Assembly (NCBI GenBank): GCA_029432815.1
Contig: JAROBA010000006.1
Span: 88,822-152,821 of the forward strand
From: Pontiellaceae bacterium B1224
Lineage (GTDB): Bacteria > Verrucomicrobiota > Kiritimatiellia > Kiritimatiellales > Pontiellaceae
DNA: 64,000 nt
Direction of reading: 5' to 3'
Made by a program: the position numbers and the translations under genes. The notes beneath the pieces were generated by a model, which searched no databases, was not told where the DNA came from, and was given only the letters and a program-made list of their open reading frames with translations. Each line of letters opens with the position of its first letter. Position 1 is the stretch's first letter. Shown here piece after piece: positions 9,288 through 20,191 of the stretch.

Positions 9288-9551
9288 TTTATTTCCTCGG
9301 TTGTACTCTCCTCCAACCATTGGCCGATTAGTAGCCGCATTTGCAGCAGGGGGCGAGCGCTTTCGTTCAGAAATATGGCGCAGACTTCCCGGCCTGTTCT
9401 CTACGGAACGGGCTCTGCTCGCGCGGGCAGGCCGGAAAACCTGCCCACATTTTGCAGCAACTGATCGGGCTCCGGAAAATAGACTGAACTTCATTCTTCT
9501 AAAAGATGATGCAAGCATGAAAATATACGGGAAACGAAACCGAGGTATCAC
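9288..9551. other. Intergenic, repeat-bearing, no gene
   Basis: No credible gene. A GGGCAGG/CCTGCCC hairpin sits near 9427-9448, and a TTTGCAGCA direct repeat occurs near 9340 and 9453. This looks like a decayed member of the GC-rich palindromic repeats seen elsewhere in the window. Confidence 0.5.
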
Positions 9552-10703
9552 ATGCATCACAGATTCGAAAAAATTCATCCCATCTCTGCCAGGATTTGGC
9601 TGAATGTCCTAATTTATACATTTCTGTACACGGGGTTATGCAAAGCAGCTTCTTCTCATCAACCGAATGATATTGAGGCGGTTAACCCGATTTCCGCACA
9701 GCACCTATCTTTAGAAGACGGTTCTGCGGCCATTTATGCCCAAACCATCGCCCAATCAACGAATGTTCCGCCGGATGAAAAAACATGCCTGTTTATCAAC
9801 ACCAAATCCGGCGACCCTCTCATCCCCGTTATGGGCGGCGAGAGCAACTCCGGAAAATCGGGCAAACTGGGCTGTGATATTCACGAACTGAAAAGAAATC
9901 CTAACTGCTGGCTTCAATCCGACGACTTATCCGCACTTTCCGTTTATCAGGATGGCTGGAACGGGACCTGTAGGAGGGCGGTGTTAATCTCCCCTCGTCA
10001 TGTGATTATGTCCGCTCACTTTATCCCCGACCAAGGCGGACCGGGAGGCCCTTTTTCAAAACCGAAGCAGTACATACACAACATCACGAATTCTCCGTCG
10101 ATCTTCTGGATCTCCAGCGATAACAAGGTGGTTCAAGCCGAGCTTGCCGCTGTGATCAGAAATCCGTACCGTTCCGACATTGAATCTTCCGGTGCGACCC
10201 CCGAATCACTTTCCCTGTGGAAGAACGCAGGCTATTTATCGGATCTCGCGATCGGCATATTAGACGAGGATATCGACACCAACCTGATCTCAGTCGTCAA
10301 ATGGCTTCCGGAGAACGACCTCCCGACAGACGAACCATTCATCGGCGTGGCCACGTCCCGATATTTGAAAATTTTCCCGGAAACAAACTGGGGCCTGCAG
10401 AGCGCGCGCTCCTTTTCAACCGGCGTTCAAGCTACAGCAGACCCCGCTTTGCTGAACTGGTCGAGATATGCAAAACCCTATAAGCAGGACGGCGACTCCT
10501 CCAGCCCCAACCTGCTCTATGACGGAATGAACCTGTTTCTGATCGGCGTGAATTCGTCTGGCGGTAAAAACAGGGTGGGCGGACACACCCTCATGCGGAC
10601 GGAGGAACAACAGGTGATTCAAAACGCCATGGACGTTCTCGACCTGCAAATGAAACGCCTGCCACATTATAAACTAGCAATAATTGATCACCCGGAAAAG
10701 TGA
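9552..10703 (+). CDS. Secreted trypsin-like (chymotrypsin-fold) serine protease
   Basis: A 383-residue protein. A hydrophobic stretch at residues 12-33 serves as signal peptide. LISPRHVIMSAHF resembles the trypsin LISxxHVLTAAHC strand and gives His156; SDLAIG gives Asp231; GDSSSP gives Ser316 in place of the canonical GDSGGP. Order and spacing fit a chymotrypsin-like triad, so it is probably an active extracytoplasmic protease or a close relative. No strong ribosome site precedes the ATG. It converges on mqo with a six-base gap. The Gly-to-Ser changes around Ser316 leave some doubt about activity. Confidence 0.62.
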   Translation: MHHRFEKIHPISARIWLNVLIYTFLYTGLCKAASSHQPNDIEAVNPISAQHLSLEDGSAAIYAQTIAQSTNVPPDEKTCLFINTKSGDPLIPVMGGESNSGKSGKLGCDIHELKRNPNCWLQSDDLSALSVYQDGWNGTCRRAVLISPRHVIMSAHFIPDQGGPGGPFSKPKQYIHNITNSPSIFWISSDNKVVQAELAAVIRNPYRSDIESSGATPESLSLWKNAGYLSDLAIGILDEDIDTNLISVVKWLPENDLPTDEPFIGVATSRYLKIFPETNWGLQSARSFSTGVQATADPALLNWSRYAKPYKQDGDSSSPNLLYDGMNLFLIGVNSSGGKNRVGGHTLMRTEEQQVIQNAMDVLDLQMKRLPHYKLAIIDHPEK

Positions 10704-10709
10704 TCAAAA

Positions 10710-12194
10710 TCAGATTTGCAGCAACTTCTTCGACTTTTCGCCAAACTGCGCATAGGCGGCGGTGTCTTCGGCCAGATTGATTCCGTAGGCCGGGACCATT
10801 TCGGCGAGGCGACTTTTCCAATGGTTGGAAGCCAGTTCTTTCGGGAAGCATTTTTCCAATACCTGGAGAATGATAGAAACGGCGGTGGAAGCGCCGGGCG
10901 ATGCCCCGAGTACCGTGGATAGGGAGCCATCGGCGGAGGCCACCACTTCGGTGCCAAACTGAAGTGTTCCGGTTCGCTCGGCATCTTTCTTAATGATCTG
11001 GACGCGCTGGCCGGCATGAATCAGCTTCCACTCTTCGTCTTTTGCGGCGGGGAAAAATCCACGAAGCATATCGCAGCGTTCGGTGTGGCTTTTGCGGCAT
11101 TCATTGATCAGATATTTTGTGAGCGGCATATTATCGCGCCCGGCGGCGAGCATCGGCCCGAGGTTATCGGGTTTAACCGATTTGAAAAGATCGAGGTTCG
11201 AACCGCTTTTAAGATATTTGGGAGAGAATCCGGCGTAAGGACCGAACAGCAGCGATTTATGGCCACCGATGATCCGGGTGTCGAGATGCGGTACCGACAT
11301 CGGCGGAGCGCCGACTGCCGCCTTGCCATAGACTTTGGCACCGTGCTGCTCGACGATTTTCTGATTATTGCAGACGAGGAACTGTCCGCTCACCGGGAAT
11401 CCGCCAAAACCTTTCCCTTCCGGAATGCCGGATTTCTGCAACAGGGGCAGCGCGCCCCCGCCGGCGCCAATGAACACGAACCCGGCCTGAATGGTTTTCC
11501 CGCCAGCCAGGCTAATACTCCAGCCGCCGTCTTTCTGCGTCAGATTGGTTATTTTGGTTTCGAGCGCCAACTCAACATTTCCGAGCGATTTCAGATGATT
11601 AATCAGCTGCGTTGTAAGCAATCCGTAGTTCACATCAGTTCCATTCGGCTCTCGCGTGGCGGCAATCGGCTCGGTTGAAGTCCGGCCTTCCAGCAGCAGC
11701 GGGGCCCATTTTCCAATGGTTGGAAGATCCGTGGAAAATTCCATAGATTGGAAAAAATGGCTTTGGCTCATCGCCGCGTGGCGTTTGCGCAGAAATTCGA
11801 CGTTTTCTTCGCCCCAGACAAAGCTCATATGCGGGCAGGAACGGATGAAACTTTGCGGATCGGCTATAATCCCCTGCTCCACCAGCCAGCCCCAGAAGTG
11901 TTTGGACGTCTCAAACTGTTCGTTAATTTTAGCCGCTTTAGAAATATCGACGGAGCCATCGGCCGCCTGGGCCGTATAGTTCAGTTCGCAGAGGGCCGCG
12001 TGACCGGTTCCGGCATTGTTCCAGGCATTGGAACTTTCCAGCGCCACCCGCGGCAGCCCTTCAATAATCTGAATCGTGAGCTCCGGATTGAGGCGGCGCA
12101 GCATAATTCCGAGCGTTGCACTCATAATACCACCGCCGATCAATACCACATCGGGGTTATCCAGAATAGTCTGTGAAACATGATCGGTTTTCAT
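10710..12194 (-). CDS. mqo: Malate:quinone oxidoreductase
   Basis: A 494-residue FAD protein that oxidises malate to oxaloacetate and passes electrons to the quinone pool at the inner membrane. DVVLIGGGIMSATLG is the FAD-binding P-loop, followed by the Mqo signatures SSNAWNNAGTGHAALCELNYT and, near the C-terminus, TVLGASPGASTAV. The length is typical. At least four palindromes lie inside (10816, 11711, 11739, 12019), read as SNHWK, PTIG, FQSME and SNAW, so the same DNA word is used in all three phases within one gene. The ribosome site is weak. Confidence 0.95.
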   Translation of the reverse strand: MKTDHVSQTILDNPDVVLIGGGIMSATLGIMLRRLNPELTIQIIEGLPRVALESSNAWNNAGTGHAALCELNYTAQAADGSVDISKAAKINEQFETSKHFWGWLVEQGIIADPQSFIRSCPHMSFVWGEENVEFLRKRHAAMSQSHFFQSMEFSTDLPTIGKWAPLLLEGRTSTEPIAATREPNGTDVNYGLLTTQLINHLKSLGNVELALETKITNLTQKDGGWSISLAGGKTIQAGFVFIGAGGGALPLLQKSGIPEGKGFGGFPVSGQFLVCNNQKIVEQHGAKVYGKAAVGAPPMSVPHLDTRIIGGHKSLLFGPYAGFSPKYLKSGSNLDLFKSVKPDNLGPMLAAGRDNMPLTKYLINECRKSHTERCDMLRGFFPAAKDEEWKLIHAGQRVQIIKKDAERTGTLQFGTEVVASADGSLSTVLGASPGASTAVSIILQVLEKCFPKELASNHWKSRLAEMVPAYGINLAEDTAAYAQFGEKSKKLLQI

Positions 12195-12261
12195 GGGTTT
12201 ATGAATAGGCGATCTTCCGACTGCAAGTCAATCTCATCGAACCAAAACAATGAAAAATGGG

Positions 12262-12359
12262 TGTGGCATGGGCATCCTGCCCATAATCCGCGCTCGGGGT
12301 TCCGTACTGCTGCAACGGGCAAGAATGCCCGGATACCGTACCGCCTGAACTCAGCCACA
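12262..12359. repeat. GC-rich three-way-junction repeat
   Basis: A closing stem TGTGGC (12262-12267) with GCCACA (12354-12359) encloses a 7-bp hairpin (ATGGGCA/TGCCCAT, 12268-12284) and a 6-bp hairpin (CGGGCA/TGCCCG, 12316-12331). The architecture matches the element at 54000. The rest of the 258-bp gap between mqo and the PrsW gene holds no gene. Confidence 0.7.
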
Positions 12360-12452
12360 GAGTGGCGTGGGTCTGGCGAAAAAGAAGCCGGGCCTATGGG
12401 GCAATTGCTTCTCAATTGGGCCCTGAGTCCAGGCTCTACTTAAAGCAAAAAA

Positions 12453-14045
12453 TTACCGAATGGTTTCGGGAATCTCGCGGTAGAAGAGCACGAGGAGGAT
12501 GGCAATACTGATGACCTCGCTGATCACCGCCTGAATGGCGGGAATGGGCCCGGCGTCCCAGGCATAGAGTATGAAGGTGAGCCCAGTGACAATAATGATG
12601 CCGTAGGTGAAGGTGGCGGTGATGCTGAAGGGGTCGTTCCATTCTTCGCGCAGATGGCGGAGCCATCCGAAATACTGAAAGCCCATCAGCACAAAGACGG
12701 TATAGGTCAGCCAGGAATAGTCCATGAGCGCCGGCACCATGATAAAGGCGTCGTAGAATCCGTGGATCGCAACGGCGAGCACAAATGTGATGAAGGCGTT
12801 CTGAATATCCTCGCCCCGATGCAAAAAGGCCCTTGCTAATGTGAGTCCGCACATGGCGGTGAGGGCAATATGCAGAAAATTGGCGGTTGCAAAGCGGGCG
12901 ACGGCAGCGAGACCGGCGGAGGCTTCGAAATAGTTAATGTTTTCTTCCAGTGCAAAACCGAGCCCCACCAAACCCGCCACGGTCAGGATTTCCAGATCGC
13001 TCCGCTTCCGGAGAAATGGAATGAGCGGAACGAAAAGCAGCAGTTTCATGCCTTCTTCGCGCAGGCCGATGCCGAGGCAGTAGACGAGCTGCTGATAGAC
13101 ATTATTGCTCCAATCCATGCCGAACTGCCCTTCGAGCCAGAAAATACAGAGCAGCGTGGCGTGCGCGGAAAGGGCACCGAGAATCAAGGCGGGCACCAGA
13201 AATTTCCAGACTCTGGAAAAAGTGCCGTTGAACCGGATCAGCAGATAGGCCCAGACCAACCCTGAAAGCAGGGCCAGAATCGCCATCGCGGGTTTCGTTT
13301 CCTGGTAGGCGGAGGCAAAGTGATATTTCACAATACGCGGCCAGTCCATTTGGTCGATCGCTATATCCTGCAGAATATAGGGCGTGATGTATTCGTCATA
13401 CTTGGGATCCCGAGCCAGCGCTTCCAGGGCGTCGTATTTATTCAGGGTGAGATAGGCCCCGACCAGCCGTTCGCGGGCATATGAACTGTCGTGAAGATCA
13501 ATCTCCCGGTTCAGCGCCGTTATGGCGGCGAGATTTTCCGCCCGGTTATCATAAGCCAACGCCAGCGCAAAGTTGGCATCGGGGGGCGGTTGATCCGCCA
13601 TTGCGATGTTTTCCAAGGTCTGGAGAGCGGCCTTATTTTCCAGATCGGCACAGGCGATAATCAAAGCGGAGGCAATTTCGGTCTGTTCCCCGGAAAGCGT
13701 TCCAGACATTGGAACTTCGAGCGTCTGTTCCGGCCTGAAGTGGTAGAGCACGCGCGCGATGCTCTCCAGCTTTTCATAAAACGGCATTTCTCCCACAAGG
13801 CTTTCCACCAATGCATTCGCGATACGATTAGAATCGGTGCCCTGCCCCCGAAAATTTTCCAGCTCTTCCTGAAATTCATCCATCCTTTGCGGAGTGGCAA
13901 ACAGGGCCTGATAGGAATCCATGCGGTTCGTATTAAAAAAACTGAGGCAGATGCCCAGTAACAGCATGATGAGAATGAGCACGGCACCGCTTTGCCAGAT
14001 GAACGACGTCTGCCGTGTTAGATTGAACCACTTTTTATTATTCAT
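12453..14045 (-). CDS. PrsW-like intramembrane metalloprotease
   Basis: A 530-residue protein. One N-terminal membrane anchor (about 18-38) is followed by a 200-residue extracytoplasmic helical region, then about eight transmembrane segments. PrsW-type motifs are clear: REEGMKLL, GFALEENINYF, FLHIALTAMCG and AIHGFYDAF supply the Glu/His metal ligands. PrsW proteins cleave anti-sigma factors or other membrane substrates; no anti-sigma factor is adjacent, so the target is unknown. The start overlaps the stop of the alkyltransferase-like gene by eight bases. Palindromes lie at 13204 and 13700. Confidence 0.8.
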   Translation of the reverse strand: MNNKKWFNLTRQTSFIWQSGAVLILIMLLLGICLSFFNTNRMDSYQALFATPQRMDEFQEELENFRGQGTDSNRIANALVESLVGEMPFYEKLESIARVLYHFRPEQTLEVPMSGTLSGEQTEIASALIIACADLENKAALQTLENIAMADQPPPDANFALALAYDNRAENLAAITALNREIDLHDSSYARERLVGAYLTLNKYDALEALARDPKYDEYITPYILQDIAIDQMDWPRIVKYHFASAYQETKPAMAILALLSGLVWAYLLIRFNGTFSRVWKFLVPALILGALSAHATLLCIFWLEGQFGMDWSNNVYQQLVYCLGIGLREEGMKLLLFVPLIPFLRKRSDLEILTVAGLVGLGFALEENINYFEASAGLAAVARFATANFLHIALTAMCGLTLARAFLHRGEDIQNAFITFVLAVAIHGFYDAFIMVPALMDYSWLTYTVFVLMGFQYFGWLRHLREEWNDPFSITATFTYGIIIVTGLTFILYAWDAGPIPAIQAVISEVISIAILLVLFYREIPETIR

Positions 14046-14361
14046 CGATCCCTACATTCCAACGTGTTTTATCAAGGTTCACCCGCCCGGCTTCGTCTAC
14101 CAGAATGCCTTCAGCTCGAAGCAGATCTTCCTGCTCTTCATAGCCGAAACCCGGCTTTAAGGAAATACATCCTTCCCGATTGATGACCCGCCACCAGGGC
14201 AGCTCCTCCGTTTCCGAACAGGTATGCAGCACCCGCACCACCTGCCGCGCCGCGCGCGGACTCCCGGCCCGCGCTGCAACCCCGCCATAGGTCATCACTT
14301 TACCACGCGGAATATCGCGTATAATCTCAATGACTTCTTCAGTAAACGAGGTTCGAGGCAT
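14038..14361 (-). CDS. Alkyltransferase-like (MGMT-fold) DNA-damage protein
   Basis: A 107-residue MGMT DNA-binding domain protein starting MPRTSFTEEV (the longer frame needs a TTG start inside a repeat). RGKVMTYGGVAARAG and SPRAARQVVRVL are the DNA-binding helix region. The methyl-acceptor motif PCHRV is PWWRV, so Cys is absent, as in alkyltransferase-like proteins. These bind O6-alkylguanine and flag it for nucleotide excision repair rather than repairing it. It is cotranscribed with the PrsW-like gene, an unusual pairing. Confidence 0.85.
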   Translation of the reverse strand: MPRTSFTEEVIEIIRDIPRGKVMTYGGVAARAGSPRAARQVVRVLHTCSETEELPWWRVINREGCISLKPGFGYEEQEDLLRAEGILVDEAGRVNLDKTRWNVGIDE

Positions 14362-14406
14362 AGCGCAAAGGTGTTCATCCGGCCCCGACATGTCAAGCCG
14401 CCCTGC

Positions 14407-14421
14407 TTCCAATCATTGGAA
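14407..14421. repeat. TTCCA-N5-TGGAA palindrome (intergenic)
   Basis: A perfect TTCCAATCATTGGAA between divergent genes, 46 bases upstream of the alkyltransferase-like start. Confidence 0.9.
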
Positions 14422-14528
14422 GCCTTCATCGAGAATCGCCTGCACTCAGTTCAGGCTGGGATTTTAACTTTAAATTTTCCACTTTATATCGTACACTCTT
14501 ACATAAAATTTTCTAAGGGTATGAAAGC

Positions 14529-16790
14529 ATGAAGGCATTACTAGTCGCAGCATGGACGCTTATTCTAACGGCGCGGGTTTTCGCGGCGGAAACCAACGCG
14601 GTTCTCTATGTTTCCCCCGGCGGATCCTCCGTCGCACCCTATGATTCCCTCGCGACCGCCGCGACCAATATTCAGACCGCCGTCGACGCAGCAGCTGAAG
14701 GTGATATTGTGCAGGTCGACGCGGGCACCTATATGACCGGTGCTGAAATCGTGATTGATAAGGCGATCACGCTCGAGAGCATCCATGGAGCGGCTTCTAC
14801 GGTTTTAGACGGACAAAATGAACACCGCGTTCTCTATCTTCGGAACGGTTACATGACGGGCTTCACCATCCGGAATGGCAACTATTTTGAGCCTGGAGGC
14901 GGCGTCTACTGCTACCGTGCCATCGTTGAGAACTGTATTATAACAAATAATTATTCAAGCAATGCGGGTGGCGGAGTAAAATGCGCTAGCAGCACCTTGC
15001 GTAACTGTTTGATTGTAAGAAATTCCGCGGCATTGGGAGGAGGAATAAGCTACGGCAGTGGCAGCGCTTTGGAGAATTGCGTCATTGCAGAGAATAGTGC
15101 GGATTCAGTTGGCGGTGGGCTAATTGCTGACCTCGACGGATTCGTGCGGAACACGATTATCTGGAACAACACGGCACCGAGCGACGCCAACTGGCATCTC
15201 TCCGGCATTAGCTGGTAAGGGGTCTGGTATCCTTCGACCCTCAGCTTCTCCCATGTTTGCTCCTCACCCGTCTTTGGTGAAAATGGGTTCGCCGAAGATC
15301 CTCTATTTGATGATTCCGGGACATTTCGAATCACCCCATCTTCACCCTGTATCAACGCGGGGAGTAACGAAGCATGGATGGAGAATGCCACGGACTTAGC
15401 TGGCAACCCGCGGATTCGCGGTCCCCTCGTCGATGTCGGCGCCTATGAGATGGAATCGATCGATTCATGCGTTCCTTGAGATTCTGAACACGAATGAAAC
15501 CGTTTGGGGTGAGGCAGACTCCTACATGGTTACGGGAACCAATAACGCGCTGACGATTGGAGACCTCTGGTGGACCAACAAGGCCAATCAGGCGCATGGT
15601 GCCTTGCCTGTCTCGGGAACCACGTTCGAGATTCCCGGCATGGGGGTGATTCCTCCGTCCATTATGTTTCTCCAAGCGGCTCCCATCGTTGGCCTTTTGA
15701 GACGCTCGTGACTGCCGCGACTAATGTTCAAGACGCCATCGACGTTTCTGTTGAGGGCGATACTGTGCGAGTGGATGCGGGAACCTATTATCCGGGTGCG
15801 GAAATCAGGATCGAAAAATCCATCACACTCGAGAGTATGCGTGGTGCGGGCATCACGGTTCTTGATGGACAAGGCGAACACCGCCTCCTGTATATTTTTG
15901 GGTCTACTGTAGATGGCTTTACCATCCGAAACGGCTTTGCGGACAACGGAGGTGGAATCCGTTGTTTCGAAAGGTCCCTTGTTAAAAACTGCATCGTTTC
16001 CTTTAATACTACGGAAGGTAGTGGCGGAGGAATTGTCTGTGATACCGATGATGAGAACATCACCGTGCGGAACTGCATCATTGTCGATAATTTAGCGGAG
16101 CGAGGAGGGGGGCTGGCTGGCTTTGGAGAAGCTACCGTGGAAAACTGTGTGATAGCGGAAAACACCGCGACAAGCTTCGCCGGTGGCCTATATTTTATAT
16201 TTGGCAGCTTTAATGTGCGCAACTGCATCATTTGGAATAATACGGCACCGGAGTACGACAATTGGCGCGGCTCCAGCAGCATCTTCCTCAATGTCTGCAC
16301 TATACCCACCGTCGGTGAGAATTGCGTGACCAACGATCCGATGCTGGATGCCGAGGGGCGATTGCTGGCTGGGTCGCCCTGCATTGACGCGGGCATGGAG
16401 ATTGCCGGTTTAACAAGCGATATCGAGGGGACGCCGCGGCCGTTGGATGGCGACGCGGATGGAATCGCCCAGTCCGACATCGGCGCGTATGAGTTTGTGA
16501 ATCCCTTGGCCGATTCGGATGGGGACTCGGTCATCGATCCCTCAGAAATCGTGGCCGGCACCGATCCGACCAATTCCAACGACTGGTTCCATATTACCGC
16601 TCAGGACGGCAGCACCATTTGGTTCCCGTCTGTGTTAGACCGCCTTTACACGCTGGAGGCCAGCACCAACTTGGTTCTGGGTGGATGGTATGGGATCACC
16701 AACCAGGTCGGCAGTGGCGCGGAAATCCAACTCACCGATCCCAACACGAACGCCGCAGCTTTCTATCGCGTGCGCGTGGAGCTTTTTTAG
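14529..16790 (+). pseudogene. Tandem beta-helix surface protein, broken
   Basis: The signal peptide (residues 1-20) is followed by a right-handed parallel beta-helix unit (YVSPGG, AATNIQTAVDAA, then repeated NC-[IL]I and GGG turns). A TAA at 15216-15218 interrupts it, yet the same frame continues homologously to about 15477 (SPCINAG, VDVGAYEM). A further segment (TIGDLWWTN) is in another frame, and a second beta-helix unit with a SPCIDAG cap and a DSDGDSVIDPSEIVAGTDP calcium-type repeat is in a third frame to 16790. The second unit lacks its own signal peptide. The best reading is one exported two-unit protein with a nonsense and at least two frameshift lesions. Confidence 0.7.
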
Positions 16791-16874
16791 AGGGATAAAT
16801 TCCTCCAAACATTGGAAGACGATTCTTTGCAAGGTTTTGACGCTTACACCGAACCCATAGAAACAAGGGATGGT

Positions 16875-17567
16875 ATGAGCGTAGAAGAAATAGAAATAAC
16901 GAATTCAGGAATACCCCTCTGCGAGGTAACCGATGTGTATAAATTGTTTGGAAAAGCAACGGTTTTAAACGGGGTCTCCATGGAAATACAGCCGGGCGAA
17001 CGGGTAGCACTGATGGGCCCTTCCGGCTCCGGAAAAAGTACCCTGCTGAACTGCATTTCCGGGATCGAGCGGCCGGATGCGGGGCAGATACGCATCGGTC
17101 AGGTGGATCTGGCCACGGCATCGGCTACTGAAATGGCCGCCTTGCGTCGTAATGAGGTGAGTACCGTTTTTCAATTTTTTCATCTGCTTCCCACGCTGAC
17201 GGCCTTTGAAAATATCGAACTGAGCCTTCAACTCACCGGTATTAAAAAAGCGGATCGGCAAGAGCGGGTGAAAGAATTGCTCGAAGCGGTTCAACTGTCC
17301 TCGCACAAAACGGCCTACCCCGAAACGCTGAGCGGCGGAGAACGACAGCGCATTGCGATTGCACGCGCATTGGCCCATCGGCCGCGCCTCCTGCTTGCGG
17401 ACGAACCAACCGGAAGTCTGGATACGAAGGCCGGAAACGCGATACTGGACCTGCTCGAGAAACTTACCGAACAGTTCAGGATTTCAATGCTACTCGTCAC
17501 CCACAGCAACGATGCCACCCGCATCTGCCAGCGTACCATTCACATGCGCGATGGGAAAATTGGCTGA
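16875..17567 (+). CDS. ABC transporter ATPase (AttE/LolD/MacB type)
   Basis: A 230-residue ATPase of the lipoprotein/MacB-like export class. Walker A is GPSGSGKST, the Q-loop [12 protein letters not shown], the signature [15 protein letters not shown], Walker [13 protein letters not shown] and the switch His THS. The ATG at 16875 is chosen over a TTG at 16812 that lies inside a near-perfect palindrome copy (16803-16817). The permease starts five bases after the stop. With the downstream hydrolase-like lipocalin it forms an Att-type (AttEFGH) operon, which in related genomes exports or positions an envelope component of unknown identity. Confidence 0.9.
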   Translation: MSVEEIEITNSGIPLCEVTDVYKLFGKATVLNGVSMEIQPGERVALMGPSGSGKSTLLNCISGIERPDAGQIRIGQVDLATASATEMAALRRNEVSTVFQFFHLLPTLTAFENIELSLQLTGIKKADRQERVKELLEAVQLSSHKTAYPETLSGGERQRIAIARALAHRPRLLLADEPTGSLDTKAGNAILDLLEKLTEQFRISMLLVTHSNDATRICQRTIHMRDGKIG

Positions 17568-17571
17568 ACCA

Positions 17572-20191
17572 ATGGTTAACAAGCAGAACTATTTCAACCT
17601 TTTACTCGTACATCTTCAGCGTTTCAGTTGGCGGCATGTGCGCCGGGCGCCATGGACCAGTGGTTCGCTGCTTGCGATTGTTGCGCTGGGTGTTGCCGTA
17701 TTTTTTTCGGTTCGACTTTCGAACCTCGCGGCCGTTGCCGGGTTTCAGCTTTTCACCCAATCGATCAGTGGAGGAAGCGATTTTGTGGTGACCGGCGCAG
17801 CCGGCACCTTGCCGGTTGAGCAGTTACCCGATCTCCGTGAACAGCTGAATCCCCTACCCGTCCTGCTGCTTCCGATCGTGGAAGGTACGGCATCGCTTCC
17901 CGGAACCGGGAACGATGCGGATGATTTTGATGCCGCTCAGGTTCCAATCATTGGAATGGACCTGCTGGCGGCAAGAAATCTGGCCTATGCCCGAAAAAAT
18001 ATTGGATACCGACCCTTTGAAGAACGTGAAGAAAACGGATTTGTGCTGGGACGACCCGATATGGTCTTTGCAACGGACGCGCTTGCCCAACGAATGGACC
18101 TCAAATCGGGCGCTCAATTGATAGCCATTATCGGGGATCGACCGCACTCGATGCGGCTGGAAGCCATCATGGTACCCGATGCGTTTCAGGCTGGTAAGGC
18201 CGAGGAACTGTTAATTATGGATTTACCGGCTTTGCAAAGCTTGCTGGGCCAACCCGATCAGGTCGACCGAGTTGAGATCGTTGTTCCGGAAGGCAACAGT
18301 GCCGCAGCCATTCGGAAAAAAACTGCTGAACGGCTGAAACAATTACCCCCTGAAATTTGGTCCTGGTCCACCACGCAAGCCAGCCAGAATTCAGCCCAAA
18401 CCATGACGGCCGCTTTTCGACTGAATCTCACGATTCTTTCCGCGCTGTCACTGCTGGTTGGAGTTTATCTGATCATGCAGGCGATGGAAGCGGCGGTGGT
18501 TCGGCGCAGAACCGAGATTGGCATTCTGCTCTCTATGGGCTGTGAACCGCGGTGGATCCGTCGGGCCTGGCTCGCTGAATCGCTCATTCTCGGTGTCATC
18601 GGCAGTGCGCTGGGCTTAGCCTTCGGCTGGATACTGGCGCAGGCGAGCGTTCGGGCGGTGGCTCAGACGGTGAATGCGCTTTATGTCAGTACAACCGCTG
18701 ATGCGGCGGCCTGGAATACGGGTGAAGCAGCGGTTGCTTTCGGATTGGGCGTGCTGGCAACGGTACTTGCTGGATCCCTGCCCGCGCGCGATGCCGCCGC
18801 CACCCTGCCCGTTCAGGTGATGCGCCGGGAGAGCCGAAGCGATGGAATCCGCCTGCTGGATGCTCCATGGATTGGAATCATTCTGCTCGTTGCCGGTGGA
18901 CTGGCTTCGCTCGTGGGGCCGCTTAACCTGGGCCCCGGAAACCATTTCCCGCTGGGCGGCTATCTGGCCGCAACATGCTGGTTGCTCGGAGCCGCCATTC
19001 TTTCGGGAAACCTCATACAAATTATTCCCGGACTCGCGCAACCCCTTGCAGAAAAAAGTCCGATCTGGCGCATGGCAGCCAGTCAATTCCGCCGGCCATC
19101 GGGCCGGCAAAAGCTAACTATCGCGGGCCTCGTGGTGGCTGTGGGCATGGCTTCGGGGATGGAAATTCTCACTCATTCGTTCGAGCGCACGGTGTCGGTG
19201 TGGATTAACCGATCGCTTAAAGCCGACCTCTTCGTTGCCGTGAAAGGCATCGAAAATGCCTCAAACCGTAATAAAATAAGCGAAACAGTATGGCAGGCAC
19301 TGATGAATGATCCGGTGGTTAAGAAAGTAGACGTCGGGCATTTTTTCCAGATTATGTTTCGCGATGCGCCTACGATGTTAATGGGGATTCGAAGCAATCA
19401 GCCTTGGTCGGACGAGCATTTAATCTGGGCGGAAAAGCCCAGAGAGCCGGTTCGTTTAGATGCCCCCCCTGCCCGCCCTGATCAGCGAAAGTTTCTCTAC
19501 CCGATATGACATTGCGCGCGGAGATGAAATGAAGCTTCCGACCCCCTCAGGCGTGCAGTCCGTTCAGGTACTGGGCATTTTTGCCGACTATGGAAACGAG
19601 CGCGGGGCCGTTTTGATGGACGGTCAACGGCTCAGCTCCTGGTTTGGCGATGAGCGCGCGGTTAATCTTGCGGCCACGTTGCAGCCGAGAATTGACCCGA
19701 ATCAGGTTCGGGAGCGCTGGACGGCGGAATACCCGGGTCTCGCCATCCGCACCAACCGGGCCTTGCGGGAAGAAGTCTTCACCATTTTCCACCAAACCTT
19801 TTCGGTGACGCACGTACTTAAAACCATTGGAATTGCTGTGGCGATCTGCGGACTTGCACTGGCCTTATTCAGTCTGCTGACAGACCGAAAGGAAGAGCTC
19901 GTCACCCTGCGCGAACTGGGGTTTGAGCGGCGAGCCATTGCGGCGGCCGTGGCGATTGAAGGAACCCTGATGAGTTTAATCGGACTGGCCGGAGGACTGC
20001 TGCTGAGTCTGGCGCTGGGTTATCTGCTTATTTTTGTAATCAACAAACAATCCTTCGGCTGGACGCTTTCTTATGCGGTTTCAGCGACCGGCCCGATTCT
20101 GTTGGCAGGCGGTGTATTGCTTGCGGCGCTGGTGACGAGTCTCGGCGTGGGACACTGGGCCAGCCGGCTCAAAGGGGAAATAAACGAATGA
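17572..20191 (+). pseudogene. FtsX/MacB-type ABC permease, frameshifted at C7
   Basis: A permease of about 870 residues in two frames. Frame 1 (17572-19509) starts MVNKQNYF and holds the first FtsX unit and most of the second; frame 2 (open from 19460) completes it with four more membrane segments and ends at 20191, overlapping the next ATG. The break is at a run of seven Cs (19463-19469). Removing one C restores a continuous reading (LDAPLPALISESFSTRYD). It may be a genuine mutation, phase variation or a sequencing error; conservation on both sides favours a recent or artefactual event. A palindrome at 17942 is read PIIG. Confidence 0.8.

Noticed and set aside
9288..9578. N-terminal extension of the FeoC-like frame.
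   Set aside because: Arg/Ser-rich translation of repeat DNA; GAGG and ATG at 9287 give a normal-length protein.
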